A stretch of DNA of 64,000 nt. Origin: Paramecium octaurelia (Eukaryota; Ciliophora; Oligohymenophorea; Peniculida; Parameciidae). The stretch spans positions 159,685-223,684 of the forward strand of contig CAJJDP010000033.1 of assembly GCA_905182995.1 (NCBI GenBank), given 5' to 3'. Under the pieces are notes generated by a model. That model made no database searches. It saw only the letters and a program-made list of their open reading frames with translations, and was not told the origin of the DNA. Each line of letters opens with the position of its first letter. Position 1 is the stretch's first letter. Made by a program: the position numbers and the translations under genes. Positions 1-13,400 of the stretch are shown piece by piece.

Positions 1-32
1 TAATAATAATAATAATAATAATAATAATAAGA
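1..32. repeat. (TAA)n microsatellite
   Basis: About ten perfect TAA units open the window. It is a simple repeat with no gene over it. The copy continues past the window edge, so its full length is unknown. Confidence 0.9.
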
Positions 33-102
33 ATCATAATATTAAATATTTTTCAAAGTTATTATTTTAAGACTGTTTGCTTTAGAGTTCTTCTAAGCCC
101 TA

Positions 103-780
103 TCAAACTTATTATTTCTTGTATTTTGATTAGTTTAGCATTATTTGTTAATTATTTATTATTAAATCTATTTTATACTCGTTGAAAAACAACTTTATTC
201 TAATAGAGTAATTGTATTTTAGATTAACTTTGATCCATACCTATTGTTATACTAATTTTTCCTTCTTAATCTAGCTTATTTTATAATAGCTTTTGCGCTT
301 ATTCTTATTTACACTATTTATATAATCCAATTTCATGATGGATCCAGCATCTATTATAGTTAATTGTTTAATATCATTATCAATTTTACTTCCACATTTT
401 ATTTTAATATTGGATATTAATTCATCAGCTAGCTTTTGACTACTTTTTTACTTTGATGATCATATATACTGCAAAGTTATTAGAGTTTATTTGTTTTTAA
501 TATTGTACGCAATCATTCAAAAAAGACACTCTCTGTCATAATCATTAATCTTAAAATTTATAATTGAAGTTACATATCAAATAAAGTTTAAATTAAATAT
601 GATTACTTTCAAATTTATTTTTTTATTCAATAACTGTTTAGCATTGAGTATTCTCTTTGAATCTGCATCAGTTAGAGTGATTTTTATATTCAATTGACTA
701 TATTTTTGACCTTTTAAAAAATCTACCTTTTGTTTATCAACAATGAGAGATGTTGAAAAATTGAATGATTCTAGTAACAT
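103..780 (-). pseudogene. Degenerate reading frame interrupted by TGA codons
   Basis: From an ATG at 780 one frame runs to a TGA at 103-105, using TAA/TAG as Gln, but it is cut by three internal in-frame TGA codons, the first at 574-576. The stretches between the stops read like protein, for example IVDKQKVDFLKGQKYSQLN and QKLADELISNIKIKCGSKID, and each broken position could have been TGG (Trp) before a G-to-A change. No family is recognised. The gene-poor, transposon-littered setting suggests an old coding copy in decay. An alternative is a gene with unrecognised introns, but no GT...AG pair removes the stops cleanly. Confidence 0.4.
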
Positions 781-1487
781 GCAAAAAATTACTAAAGGTC
801 TTCTTCGGAAAATAAAAATACGAATGCATGAAATGCCCGCTTGCGAGAAATAAAATATTTTTCAATGCTCAGAATATTTTATGAAGTATTAGATTTATTA
901 ATTATTAAGGATATTTTAGAAAAAAGTTATTTGATTATCATATGATTTGAAAAAGAAAGAGAATAAATTAAAATAACTTAGAAATAATAAGAATATTCGA
1001 TAATGAAAATTAAAAGAATCAGGAAACATATATTAGATTGAAGATGATAAAAAAAATTAAATTTAAATATTCAGTTAAGATAAAATTAAAGGAAAAGGAG
1101 GAAAATAAATAATAAAATTAAATTAAAATCTGAATGAAAAATCAAAAAGTTAAAATTTTGATTTTAGATAAAATTTGAGCTTTGTTTTATTGAATGAGGG
1201 ATATGACCACATCTGAGATAAAATATTTATGTGTTTAATTGTAAATTTACAAAATAAAATTAGATTTAAGAAACAATTGTAATTAACATTAACAATATCC
1301 TAAATTTAATAATTTTCATGTAAAATCTTTTTAGAATTTGATCGATCATTCAGCCTGTTAATTTAAATAATCAATCATTTTTCAATTAATTCAATCTCTT
1401 GCCAAATTATGAGACATTATATATTGAGAATTTAGACCTGCTAAAATAGAAAATTTTCTTAAGATATCTTTTAAAAAATATTGAAGT
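781..1487. other. AT-rich stretch, no gene seen
   Basis: Very AT-rich sequence with no convincing reading frame, RNA or repeat on either strand. It separates two decayed coding remnants. Confidence 0.5.
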
Positions 1488-2935
1488 TTCATCAACTATA
1501 CTAAATTCTTACCTAAAATTTAATTTTACATCAAAATAGTGGGTATTTTTAATATTCTAAAATACTTTTTAATGGCTCTGATTCGTAGCCAATAACGTTA
1601 TATACAGTCCCATTTGAGAATTATTTGCAAACTGGTTCTTTTTCTTAGCAATTATTTAAAACTAATTTTAATTAAATCATTTTTGGTTCCCTAAAATGAT
1701 AATGGTTTCATCGTTGTTGGTGAATATCATAAATCTTAATATGTTTCAAACTTGATTTCACATTCCCAATGTTTTCCATTGGGTGTATTGAGGAAAGTTG
1801 AGATTATTATTGAATTCAAATTTGAACCAAGAATCAAATTAAGCTCAGCTCCAAATATTATGGAATATCAAATGAATATTTTGTGCACACAAATGAAACA
1901 TTCAAGATACTGGCCATATTATTATTGCCCATTAACTTTTGGATATAATATTTAATAATTATTATCTTTTTGGATATCATATTTAATATTATTATCTAAA
2001 ATGCTTTTGAGACTAAATGACGATTTTTATTTTGGAACAGCTAATTAGAAGTAAATGAGAATCAATTATTTCGACTTAAAATTATTTTCCTTTATAATCA
2101 AAAACGAAGCACAAAATTTTTACCAATAAATCTATTGTTTTCTATAAAGACATATTTTAAAAGATCCTTTATCTCAACTTACACCAGAAGTATTTTAATA
2201 ATCCTAAGAAAAAAAAATCATAAAATAATTATAATTAAAGACACTTTTCATTTAGATAAACAACTGGAAGAGGAGCATTATGACAATTAAAAGGACTGTT
2301 AATATTGACTCTATATGTGAACTGCCTATTGTCTATAATTTCAAATACCTTTGGATTGACAATAAAGGATCTATATCACTTCATTTGAAAACTCTTATGA
2401 CTAAGATTAATTAAATAAATTACAATCTCTATTCCATATCTTCAGCTATGAATTTTCCTCAAATATTTACATGGCTGTGGCATTATCCTTAAAGAATAAG
2501 GCAATAATAGAATGCTTTTTGCCTAAATACTCCTAAACTATTAAAGATTAATTGATATTGACAATTGAAAAGTTATCGAAGAAAGGTTTGTCATACAAAA
2601 ATGAGAAATTTAGGGGAAGCATTTAATAAAATAATTTACTAAATTAGGAGGTTATACCACACAATTTTAGTTGTTATTCAAGTTTGCCTGGATCAATTTT
2701 CCAGAACACAAAAGTTAGATGCACATACAAACTAATACTGATGAGTCATCTTAACCTCACTTAAGATGATGTATTGATTAATCTAAACAAATTGCTTAAA
2801 GATAAGGATTTTACATTTTAGATGGTAATTAAATTTGACCAGTTAAAACGAGCTATCTTTAGCATAAATGTATTCTCATAAAATTATTATTATTTAAGTA
2901 GACCAAACAATCAAGTAATGAAATTATATATATGA
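1488..2935 (+). pseudogene. LINE-like reverse transcriptase remnant
   Basis: A frame with only TGA as stop is open from about 1488 to a TGA at 2553-2555, roughly 355 codons, unusually long for such AT-rich DNA. Its C-terminal part reads INNWKRSIMTIKRTVNI, then VYNFKYLWIDNKGS and SLHLKTLMTKINQI. This matches the pattern after the catalytic palm in non-LTR retrotransposon reverse transcriptases (conserved W, an N/K-T stretch, KYLG-like motif with ID, then H...L...KI). A second frame continues from about 2430 to a TGA at 2933-2935 (residues such as SSLPGSIFQNTKVRCTYKL), so at least one frameshift separates the parts. The YADD catalytic motif was not found. LINE elements are known from Paramecium germline DNA; this copy appears dead. 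Confidence 0.5.
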
Positions 2936-3113
2936 TAAAAATCTGTAAGAATTTTAACTGAAAGAAGAAAAATCATCCAACATTCAATACAATCAATATA
3001 TGATATATAATTATTCTCACCTTCTAGAAATGGGTTAATAATCATCATCATCAAATTATCTAAATAAGTAATTAGTTAAAGAAGATTTATTATTATTATG
3101 AAATAATATTGCA

Positions 3114-3779
3114 GAGTCACTTACAGAATAGTACCAAAAATACAAGAAGAAGAAATAAATTAATTATGCAATGAAGTTTTAAATTATAGTTTAAACAGAG
3201 TTAACGTTGTTTTTTAGATGAAATGATATTTAACAAATTAAAATAGAAAGCAAGGATGTTGGCAATTAAAAACCATAAACTTAAATTTAATATATTTTTA
3301 TTAGTAAAGGAAATCTCTAAGTTTTACTATTGGAGCACAAGGTTTCTTAGGATTTTAAATAATAAAAGGATATTTTACTGCTGAAATTTATGACTATCAT
3401 CGGTTTTTTTTTAATTAAGGAATTGAGGGGATTCTATAATATTAATAATTTTGTCCTAATCCTTGACAATAGAAATGAATACAGAAATTTAGTTAATCCT
3501 GTTTACTTTCAGTTTTTACAACCATATTCACCATTCCTAAACCCAATTGAGAATGTTTGGAACAATTTAAAAAACTGTGTTTATAAGGAAATATTCACTG
3601 AATCTCCTGATATTGACAATAATTAATCCATTATTTCTTTTCCAACCTCAGTTCAGAAATTAATGAAAAGCATATTATGTTATGTATTCCAAATTTAGGA
3701 TAATGTTTTTATATTGATGATTAATGATTATAATATTTATTTAAAATTATATTCAACAAAGTATAATTCAGAACAATGA
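3114..3779 (+). pseudogene. Tc1/mariner/IS630-like DDE transposase, frameshifted
   Basis: The C-terminal part contains VLILDNRNEY and then FLQPYSPFLNPIENVWNNLK. This is the second catalytic Asp region and the PYSP-x-LNPIE-x-W-x-x-LK block with the last acidic residue of IS630/Tc1/mariner transposases. Upstream, in another frame, the sequence reads VTYRIVPKIQEEEIN, then after a TGA near 3220 FTIGAQGFLGFQIIKGYFTAE, which fits the middle of the same family. The two frames join near a run of nine T at about 3402-3410, so there is a frameshift as well as a stop. No clear terminal inverted repeats were found around it. Tc1/mariner elements are typical of Paramecium germline DNA. Confidence 0.75.
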
Positions 3780-4126
3780 AAGCCAAATCAGAAAAATGTT
3801 TTTTTTCGTAAGTAATTATCTTCATAATGATCAAATTTATTAGGAAAATAAACGACTAAAGTTGATTCAAATTAAATTAATTCATTCTAATCATTATGGA
3901 AAATAATTTGATTAAAGTAGAATAGTTTATATTTTGGGGGTTTGTGAAGATAATGATTAAGATTATGATAATTCTAATAAAAAAATAAATCATAAAATTG
4001 TTGATTAAGCCAAAAAGGAAAGTAAAGAAATGTTGATTTAAACATATATAAAATGAATCGAGTTACAAAATAAAATAAAAAAAAAATGATATATATTTGT
4101 AAGTAATATTAACAAAATTCCAAATT
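3780..4126. other. AT-rich stretch after the transposase remnant, no gene seen
   Basis: No reading frame or RNA could be supported. It may hold the missing 3' end of the transposon, but no terminal repeat was recognised by eye. Confidence 0.4.
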
Positions 4127-4546
4127 TCAATTGTTTTAATTATATGACCACCTTTTCTGTTATTCCTTATTTGATATCTGCAAGTTATATTCGTCTATGT
4201 TAGACATTAGTGTAATCTTATAAAAGAATTTATGCATGCATCGAGAAATTCCTTAAAACTTTAAGAGAAGGAATGTCGCAATTTGGTTTTAATACCATAA
4301 TTATTTTACATCATAATTTTTTTTCTAATTCATTATTTTCTTAAATTAAAAATAAAAGTGCAATACATAAATGCAAGGTACCTAAAATATAAATAAATTT
4401 GCTAAGATACTGTCCTATTTTTAGTTTTACTCAATCTATGAAAGCCTACTTTTTAAAGAAGCCTAAGCTGTCATATTTTGCTCCTCTAATGTGTTATACT
4501 CTTCGTTAATTTTAGGAATCAATCCATAGCTAAATATATCATCAGC
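4127..4546 (-). CDS. Possible coding fragment, function unknown
   Basis: On the minus strand a frame without TGA runs about 140 codons from a TGA just upstream (near 4547) to a TGA at 4127-4129. It includes segments such as SYGLIPKINEEYNTLEEQN and ISRCMHKFFYKITLMSNID. No start codon lies near its open edge, and a possible intron could begin inside it. It sits in the transposon-rich segment, so it is likely a remnant. With TGA as sole stop, such an open length can also arise by chance. No family recognised. Confidence 0.25.
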
Positions 4547-5389
4547 AGTTATTTATTGTTATCTCGGTATAATTAATTTATTTTCCTGAATAAAGCCATC
4601 CTAATTTCATTAAATGATGTTGCTTTTAGATGATGTTATAAAATTTAGAAACATAAATGACTTTGGATAATTAATAAAAAAAGAACAAAAGTCCAATAGA
4701 AATTTCATAAAGACTTCATTAAGTTTTATTACATCAACAGTAATGTGTTATATGCTTGAAAATTTAGAAATTTAAAGAGTTTTAAGACATTGAGAAAAAT
4801 ATAGGAATCACAAGAGATGATTTAGAGTAAATTTAATATTTGAAATGGAAAAATACAATTTATTTTACATCATTACAAATATTCATCGGAAACGATATAT
4901 CTGTTTTGTAATATTATATGGATTATATTAGATGCAGATGGTAGTCATCCTTTTCGAAAGTTTATAGTAATCTTAAAAATTTTTGATTTTATTAAATTTT
5001 ATTATAATAAAACAAATATTATGTAATTTATAAATTTGGAATTACTAACTGTTTATTTTCTTGGTTAAAATTAGAATAAACAATTTTAGTTTCTTTTTTG
5101 TTAATGATCAAAATGTTAATTAGTCATTTGGCTCATAAAATTTATAATAAAAGCGTTGCTGGATGAGTTATATTGAATGAAACATATTTCTTTGCTTCTG
5201 GTAGATTTGTTATTCAGTCATAAAATAGGTAGAAGGAACAAAATGTATAAAAATTAAATATCTATACAAGGGAAATTATTTATTAATTAATGAAAATATG
5301 GAGAAATTAAAAATATGAAGCAAAAAAAAGTTAAAAGTTGTTGAGAATAAATAGTAATTATCGAAATGAATAAGTTTAAAACAATTTTC
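4547..5389. other. AT-rich stretch, no gene seen
   Basis: No coding or RNA feature could be supported on either strand. Confidence 0.4.
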
Positions 5390-6055
5390 GAAATTGACCG
5401 CATACTAGAGGCTGTGTTTGAGAAGCTTTGTAAAGGGCTATAGTGCCCCTTCCCTATCCTTTTCTTATCTCCAATTATTCGCTTATGAGGGCTGAGTTGT
5501 TAGCGGTAATTTGACTTTATGTCCAGGTTATCAAGTCTCTAACTTAGGTTTGGCCTCAAGTGCTTCTTTACTAGCCTCAGTCTATGTTTTTTTGTTCGTA
5601 TACTTATATTATCCTTTAAATACATTTTCATTTTACCTCAGATCTTTTAGAATTTTCCTAATTCCTATTTTCTCCTTCAGCTCTCACCCAGACTTGAACT
5701 ATTCAGGTGACATGGTATTTAGGCCCATCTTCGAAAGGTATCACTTGAGTGTGCGAAGAGAGTCTTTAACTCTTTTCTGACTCCACACTCTTGGACATTT
5801 AGGATTTTAAATTCACACAAATCATCTAGGTCTAAAGAGGACCCTAGAAAATTAGCCAAATTGATTGGGTACACAAGTAAGAAATAATCTGTAAGAGGAG
5901 CTTAAAACTCTTCGTCGATTTTCTGCTGTATCAACAAAATAAAAGATAATAATAATAATAGATGTGAATGATGTATTACTATGAACAACCTCTTGGAAGA
6001 CAAGTTTCATACTTGTGTGAAGGGTTATTTTTTCTTTATAGCTAATCTCAATCAA
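5390..6055 (-). other. Island of higher GC with minus-strand coding-like pieces
   Basis: This stretch is clearly less AT-rich than its surroundings. On the minus strand three consecutive open pieces lie in different frames: one from an ATG at 6055 (MIEISYKEKITLHTSMKL), one reading LDDLCEFKILNVQECGVRK, and one ending EASKEALEAKPKLET. They could be exons of a small gene or parts of a broken one, but the splices are not resolved. The segment also carries tRNA B-box-like words (GTTCAAGTCTGGG on the minus strand, GGTTATCAAGTCTC on the plus strand), so a tRNA-derived SINE is an alternative. Confidence 0.3.
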
Positions 6056-7482
6056 TCTTGCATAAAATAAATCAATGAAAATACTCTTTTGTCTTTCTTG
6101 AGCCTTATTGTTCCTTATTATGGATAAAAGGATAAGAATCTCTACTTAAGTTCTAAAACCCTTTGCAAATTTGCTATTTTTCAATTCTACTCCTTAGAGA
6201 AAATTTGATATAAATTAATTCCATAAATTACGGTGCGGATTTAGTAATCATATGATGTTAAAGAATTTTGATGAGGAATTTATGGATATATTTGATTAAG
6301 AGGAATTGATCTCCATTTTTCTTATTAAATATCAATTACTAATTTTATAATTATCAGCGGCTTTATAATGGTGGGGAGATGTTTATTATGTAACCGAAAG
6401 GTGTATCAATAACTATCAAAACATCACAGCATTGTTATTTTGACTTCAACTTTAAATTTTGCTCAAGACTAAATAATATATATTATTTTGAAGAATAATG
6501 GGGTATAAATAACTTTAAGTTGAACTTAAGATTGTCCTTAAGGTTAAAGTTGTCAGATAATTTTGTGAACGTTGAAAGAAAGAAAATGTTTTTCACAAAG
6601 AATATGTTAATCAAAGCTATTGTTATTTTACACCCACCTATAATAGTTTTCTGGTAGAAGTGAACCAAAGTTAAGCAACTGTAACAATAAAAAAATAAAC
6701 TTCTTAAAGAAATCCTGGAAATTTATATTTATACAGCACTCATTTTATAGATGATTAGTATATTTTTTAAATTTGAATTTAATTTGAGAAGAGCTCTAAA
6801 ATAGAAGTATTTTTAGGCAAATTGAGAATAAAAAAATGCCAGCAGAGAGTTTCAATATTGTTAAGTCTTCGGATGACTAGTGATAAAGTTGATTTCATTG
6901 AATTTCAATACATTTCTTTTGTACATTTGATTTTATGGAATTATATTTTCGATTAAATTAAGCAAGGCATTGGTCGCATCAATACATTTTGCAATATACT
7001 TAACCTCATTTGATTTGTTACATAATCTGTTTAATTAATGGTACTATTAGAATTACATTATATTGACAGTTCTGAAAATACAGCTTATGAAATTTGAAAA
7101 GATTTCTTTACTTTTGATTATATATCAGCAGAAGAATATCTAAAATTGAAAGTGAAATAATATTTCGATTTTTACAATTCATCTCAATTAAATCATTTTT
7201 AATTTTCACCAAATTTCATTTTTAAGTCAAAAATTTGTCAGAATCCTTATCATTTAAATCTACACAGCTCTATTTGGATTATAGTATATATTAATATGAA
7301 TTAAAGGATTAAAAAATTTCTGCGTGCTTTTATTAGAAACTAAAGACACTAAACATGTTATAAAACCATATTTTAGATATAATTTCTTAGAATCATTAAT
7401 ATAGCCAGAATTACTTTATAAAATAAGTAATAAGTAAATATATGTTTTCAACCGAAATTTAATTATTAAATGTTTATTATAA
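6056..7482. other. AT-rich gene-free stretch
   Basis: No reading frame, RNA or repeat could be supported here. It separates the transposon-rich end from the first solid gene. Confidence 0.5.
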
Positions 7483-10400
7483 TCAAACGGAAGAATACTT
7501 TGGGACAGAATTTGATATAATCTTAACACCATATAAATTATTCTTAAATGCAAGACTTTTTTAGGCTTAGTTTATTAGGTATTTTTTTATTTTAAGATAC
7601 CTCAAGGCTATTCTTTATTTTTATACATTTCTATTTTATAACAATTTTTGAAGTAATGCATACTTTGTAATCCATGGCATTGCAGTAATGATTATCTCTT
7701 TAATTTTATCAAAAAATAGGAAATTCTCCTCAAGAAAAGTCAATATTATTTCTTTAAGAATTTTAATCAAATATTGCAAATTAAGAGCAAAGAGAATGAT
7801 GAAATACGGTATCTGAATTTAGTATGATTAATTCTATTAATCAATATAAATTCCTATTCCAACTGCAATTGATATTCCGCAAACATTTGCTGAATAAGCA
7901 TCTAATTTATTTAATATGAATAATGCATAAGGTTGATATCTTTTACTTAGTTCCCAATATAAATATACTAACGACAATAATAGAATCCCCTTTTTCACAA
8001 TATTTTCATCGTAATAAGAAAGGAAAATTATTAGAAGTTATTTCACAATAATTTTAATTATTTCCCAGTAATAGGCTTGGATCTTATATTCATTGTATAA
8101 ATAACCCCATTTTTATCTTGTTCTTTTTTCATTTAATTATGATTTATTGGAATACAAAGAAATTAAAAAATATGTAGGGAGTATCAAAGAGATTAAAATT
8201 AAAATTGGTAAGCAAAACTTGAATAACCATTAATAATGAAGCTGTGTATCATATCTATATGCAACATTAGCTTAAATCCAAAAGAAACCTGATATCTGTC
8301 TAAACGATATTAATGAGATTAATCTACCCACCAAAAATGGTTAAAGGTAGATGTACATATATATTAAGGTTGTAGTTATTACATTTAGATTGTATTTCAG
8401 TTTATTTATTTTTAAAGCAAACCAATATAAGACTAAAAATACAAAAATATAAATAAACGGCATGATTATTTACCATATTATTCTTGAATAATGAATCTGA
8501 ACATCAAACATATCTTTTAATAAACAATCAAGTGAATGAGTCATCGATTAAATTGGATTGCTAATAGCGGTTACAATATTGTCAATATCTATGAATGTTT
8601 GAAATCTAAAAGTAAAAATAACAGAGACTATTTGCAAATGATTCGTTGTCATTTTGATTAAGATGCCAAAATTAGAGTGATATTACATATTAGACCTTAT
8701 TAATTTTTGAATTACTTTTTTAAGAACCATTTGCTCATTTAGTGAAACGTTGCTTCTAACTGAGATTAATATAGAGATTAAAGTCCTTAAAAAATAATCA
8801 CAAAAAATATACCATAAACTTATTGCAGTAATTGCAGCAATATTCTAATTATCGTCAATACAAGAGCCACAAGAATACTTTTTATTAGTTGAAAAATATC
8901 CAAATCCTCTAATATTTTCAATGTCACATTCTTCACATAACGCTCCTATATGACCTTCATAACAAGATGTATCTCCTTCTATCCATCCGCCATTACAATT
9001 ATCAAGTAAATTTATACATTGATTTATCTAATCTGTATCAAAATAGGGTCTCCAAAACCCTGGCTTTAATTTTAATTAAGCTGAGTTAATTTCGCTAGTA
9101 GAGAAATCATCTTTCTATGAACAATTGTTAGAATTAAGGACTAATGAATACAAACCTTGGGATGCATTACATGGTATACAAGTACCATCAAAAACGCTTT
9201 TAATTTCACCTAATTAACAAGGTAATGATTATATATTCATTCTTATATAATAATTGTTATGAAATCCTATGATTTCTTAATTTTTTCCATATATTGGAGC
9301 GAATATTGAATTGCAATGAAATTGTAATTATAAGGTGAGATTCTATTAATCATCTAGGTAGAAGGCAATATTATCAAAATTATAATCAGATTAATTAAAT
9401 GTGACTTAACTAAAACTAGTAAAATCAGAGGTAAAATTTGAGTCATCTTTTTCTTTAAGTATCCTACCACTTATTTCGCATTAAGTATTAACTAAATTTT
9501 CTTAAACATTATTAAATAAATCCATAGGAATCAATCTTAGATGAAAATTGTATTGCATATATTCTTATTTTTTCCAATTAAAAAATTAATATTTAGACAA
9601 TGCTTATCCATTTGGAACATATAATGAGTCAGAATAGGTTTGTAAAAATAATTTATAACTTCCAATCTTAATTTATTCTATCAGAATATTTTCATTTTCT
9701 ACAATCTTAACTTTAGGTAGGAAGCTATCTAAATCAATAGATATTTATAATTAAGAAGGAAGTTAACCAAAATCATTTCCATATTAAACTCCTATATTAC
9801 CATAGATTATTGTCCTTTATTTAATCAAGTTTTAAACTATCTAATCCTTTAAGAATAAACCTCCGCCAAATTTGGCCTTATTAAAAGAAATTACAGAGTT
9901 CAGTATAAAAAAGGCCTCATTTCCTATTACATATATTGACCCGCCTTGCGATTTAGCGATATTGTTTGAAAAAATAGAATCTTTAATCAAAGTTTTGACA
10001 TCCTAAATTTATAGACAAGTACCACTCTAAGCAAAATTTTGAATACACTTATAGTTTTGTACCCTTAAATCATATTATTTTTCATTGATATTCTGGATTA
10101 AGGATTGTAAAATTCTATGTTTTTCAATAGATTTTTTTATATTAAAACAGCCTAATTCTCCACATTAATTATCATAAATACTAATCGAATTCATAATTAT
10201 AATGGTCTCATTTTCCTAAATATTAATGTTTAGTAACCCATTTTGACAAATATCACATTTGATACTTTTTAAATTAAGTTCAGATATTTCTATAAAAGTA
10301 AAATATGGTTCAATATCGATGAGACTTTATATTGGTTATTGATACAGATTTATTTAGTTGATAATACAATAACTATTTAATAAATTATCTTTGTTTTATT

Positions 10401-13400
10401 TCTACATCAACCAAAGAGGGGACTCTTAAAGGACTGAATCATTTGAGCAGACATATTGTTGAATTTCAACGTTTTATGATTAACGATTACATCTTTCTGT
10501 TATGGGAATATGATCTAAGGCCGAAATATTGGTAAAGTGACACTCAACGATCCTGATTGAGGAATTACTTTGCGTTGAATTCACACTCACTAAAGAATTT
10601 TATATTATTGAGTTTGAAATTCTACAATTTATAAGTTCTATTATTAAGGTCTTAGACAGAAAAGCAAAAGACTCATGAAATAATGAAAAAATCATAATAT
10701 TCTTTAAAATTACTAAATTTGCATTATTAATTTGGAACAAACTTCGACCGAATTTTAAAGCCTATTATAATTAACTGTTAGCTTCATTAAATGTACTAAT
10801 AAACCTTAAGTATTCTTACTTTGAATTTGTGAGTGTCAAATTTTCAAGTATAACTTACTGTTGTTTTGCTAGTAAAGAAAACTCTACATACAACATAGAT
10901 CCCTTTAGTGAATATACATCATTAATAACAATGTTTGAAAATGAGATTTTTGTGGCCTCTAAAACATTTTAAATGTAAAGCAGACCCCCATGATTTCTAC
11001 AAGAAATCTTAGATGCAAAAATATTTATAAACGATATCACTTAGGAAACAGAAAATGAAGTATCAATAAAGAAGGCCCCTCCATTTTCATCAACTTGATA
11101 AATTGAAGGACTAATCAAACTAACGACTGCATCCTAAATTTAGACAGATGATTCCTTTTCTAATTACAAATAAAGTCCTGAAACTGTAGAGTTAAAAATA
11201 GTGAAATTTCTTATCAATATTTGTTGACATATTATTTTGGCATTTCCCGTTTTGACTTTTATTGGAAAAGTATCTATTACTTCTTCCATAAAGATTTTCT
11301 GATCTATCCTAAAACCCCAATATAAATAAGGCTGTAGAATTGAATAATCAAATAAGTTATTTTCTACAAAACTGCAATTGTGTATTTCTATGCTTCTACT
11401 TTAAAAATAAAAAATACTATTTGAAGAATTTGTAATCATGTTGTTTTTGATGATTAGATTATTAAGATGAAAAGTACAAGACTTGCAATCGACAAATAAA
11501 ATCAAACATGAATTTATTTAATCAATATAAATATATTGATGCATTAGATTTTTTTCAAATGTTGAATTTATAACATCTATTTGATAGTCTTCTTCAGATG
11601 ATATTTTAATAATTGAAGCTATGTTAATTTTGTTTGTGATTAATAACAAATTTTGAATTAAATGCAATTCTGAAAATTTTATTTGCTTTAGGGTTTAAAA
11701 TGTCAAGATAGAAGTTTTTATTTCAATAATAGGGTAATTAATTGATTAAGCCTTCGAGATCCTTAAATGAGTAATATCAATTATTGGTACATCATAAATT
11801 TTAATCCAAGCATAAAAGAATCGATTTTCTATAGATTATAAAAAACAATCAAAATTTTAATAAAGCCCTTTAAAATTGTGGTTGTCGTGTTGTTAAATTG
11901 AGATTTCATTTAATTGAAATACATTAGCATTTACAATTACTAAATCAGGTATTCCATATAATTTTTCAAAGGTTAATTTATCTATTTTAACCGATTGAGC
12001 TTCCAAATACATTAAAGTTATATCCAGTAAATTGTCAGTGGTTTAGTGTTTGTTTTCAAACAATTGATTTTCAAGTATCGAAATTGAATTCATCATTATT
12101 TTCTGATTAGGTTAAGTGATTTAAATGATTTTCATAAATTTGGCACTCTCACTATGTTTATTTAATTAAAAGATAGCATTTTATATAAAGATGAATTCTA
12201 TATGAACTTTTTCATTGTAAAAGAGAAGGGTACTTTCTAAAAGCTCATTTTTAATAAAATTTAAGTTCATTAAACTTACATATTGATTAAGATTAAAAAT
12301 TTTACCAGATATAATTTCATTTGATATAAAATCAAACTAATTTAATCTGAAATTTCTTAAAGAACTAATCTAAAATAAACCGCTTTAAGAAGATATTCGA
12401 CAAGAAGATATTTGTATTTAATTAACTAATAATTCACCTTTTGTTTAATATACTAATGCTGAATTAAAAACTACATTTTAAATAATTACGTTATTTATCT
12501 CAACTAAATCATCTTCCTTAAGATCAAACCAGAATAAATGTAAATTTTCAAACGAGCTATTTATAAGACTAAAATTTATAATTTTTATTGACTGCTAAGA
12601 TTACGTCTATTCAATTCTTATTAAGCTTCTAATAGAAAATCCTCTTGTACAATCTTTCACATCAAAATCTTAGATTAAAATATTTGTAGCATTTGAGATG
12701 ATTGTATAGAAAGTTGTTAAGTCAAAGTCTTACTTATAGTTGATGTTAACTAATTCAATAGTTTATTCAAAAAGACTTGTAAAATGTAATAGGTTAGGAC
12801 CAAAGGTGAAATATTCTATTTCAATTCGTATTCCTTCGATGTGCACTTTCTTAAAATTTACAAGCAACAATTATTTTTTAAATTTAAGTGTTGTAATTTC
12901 ATTACCATAAATTTCCAGTTCCACGTCTCTGAAAAGCTATTAAAAATTAATGATTACATAGCTGAAAAAATATTCGAACTAAAATTTTGAGAGATTTGAA
13001 GTTAATCTGTTACCATACAAATTTATTTTTATTAGCTAACTATTTTTATCAAGATTTATTTAATTGATTTTTCATTAGCCATTTAGTAAAATTCTTATGT
13101 TTCAAACTAAAATAATTTAACAAAATTTACATATTTAAAACTTGAGTTAGAAAATAAATCATCACTTAAAATATTGTCTTGTCTAAATTTCAATTTTTCC
13201 TAATCACTATACAATAAGTTAAGTTATTATTCATACTCATCCAAATTACAATATAAATTTAAATTTATGATAATTTATTTCAAACATGGACCATCTTAAC
13301 AGTCTACATAAGTTCCTAATTCTTAATCAAATATTCCTGTAAATCCAGATAGGCAAAAATAAGAGAAATAAGAGTATTATTAATTATTAAAGAGTGGATT

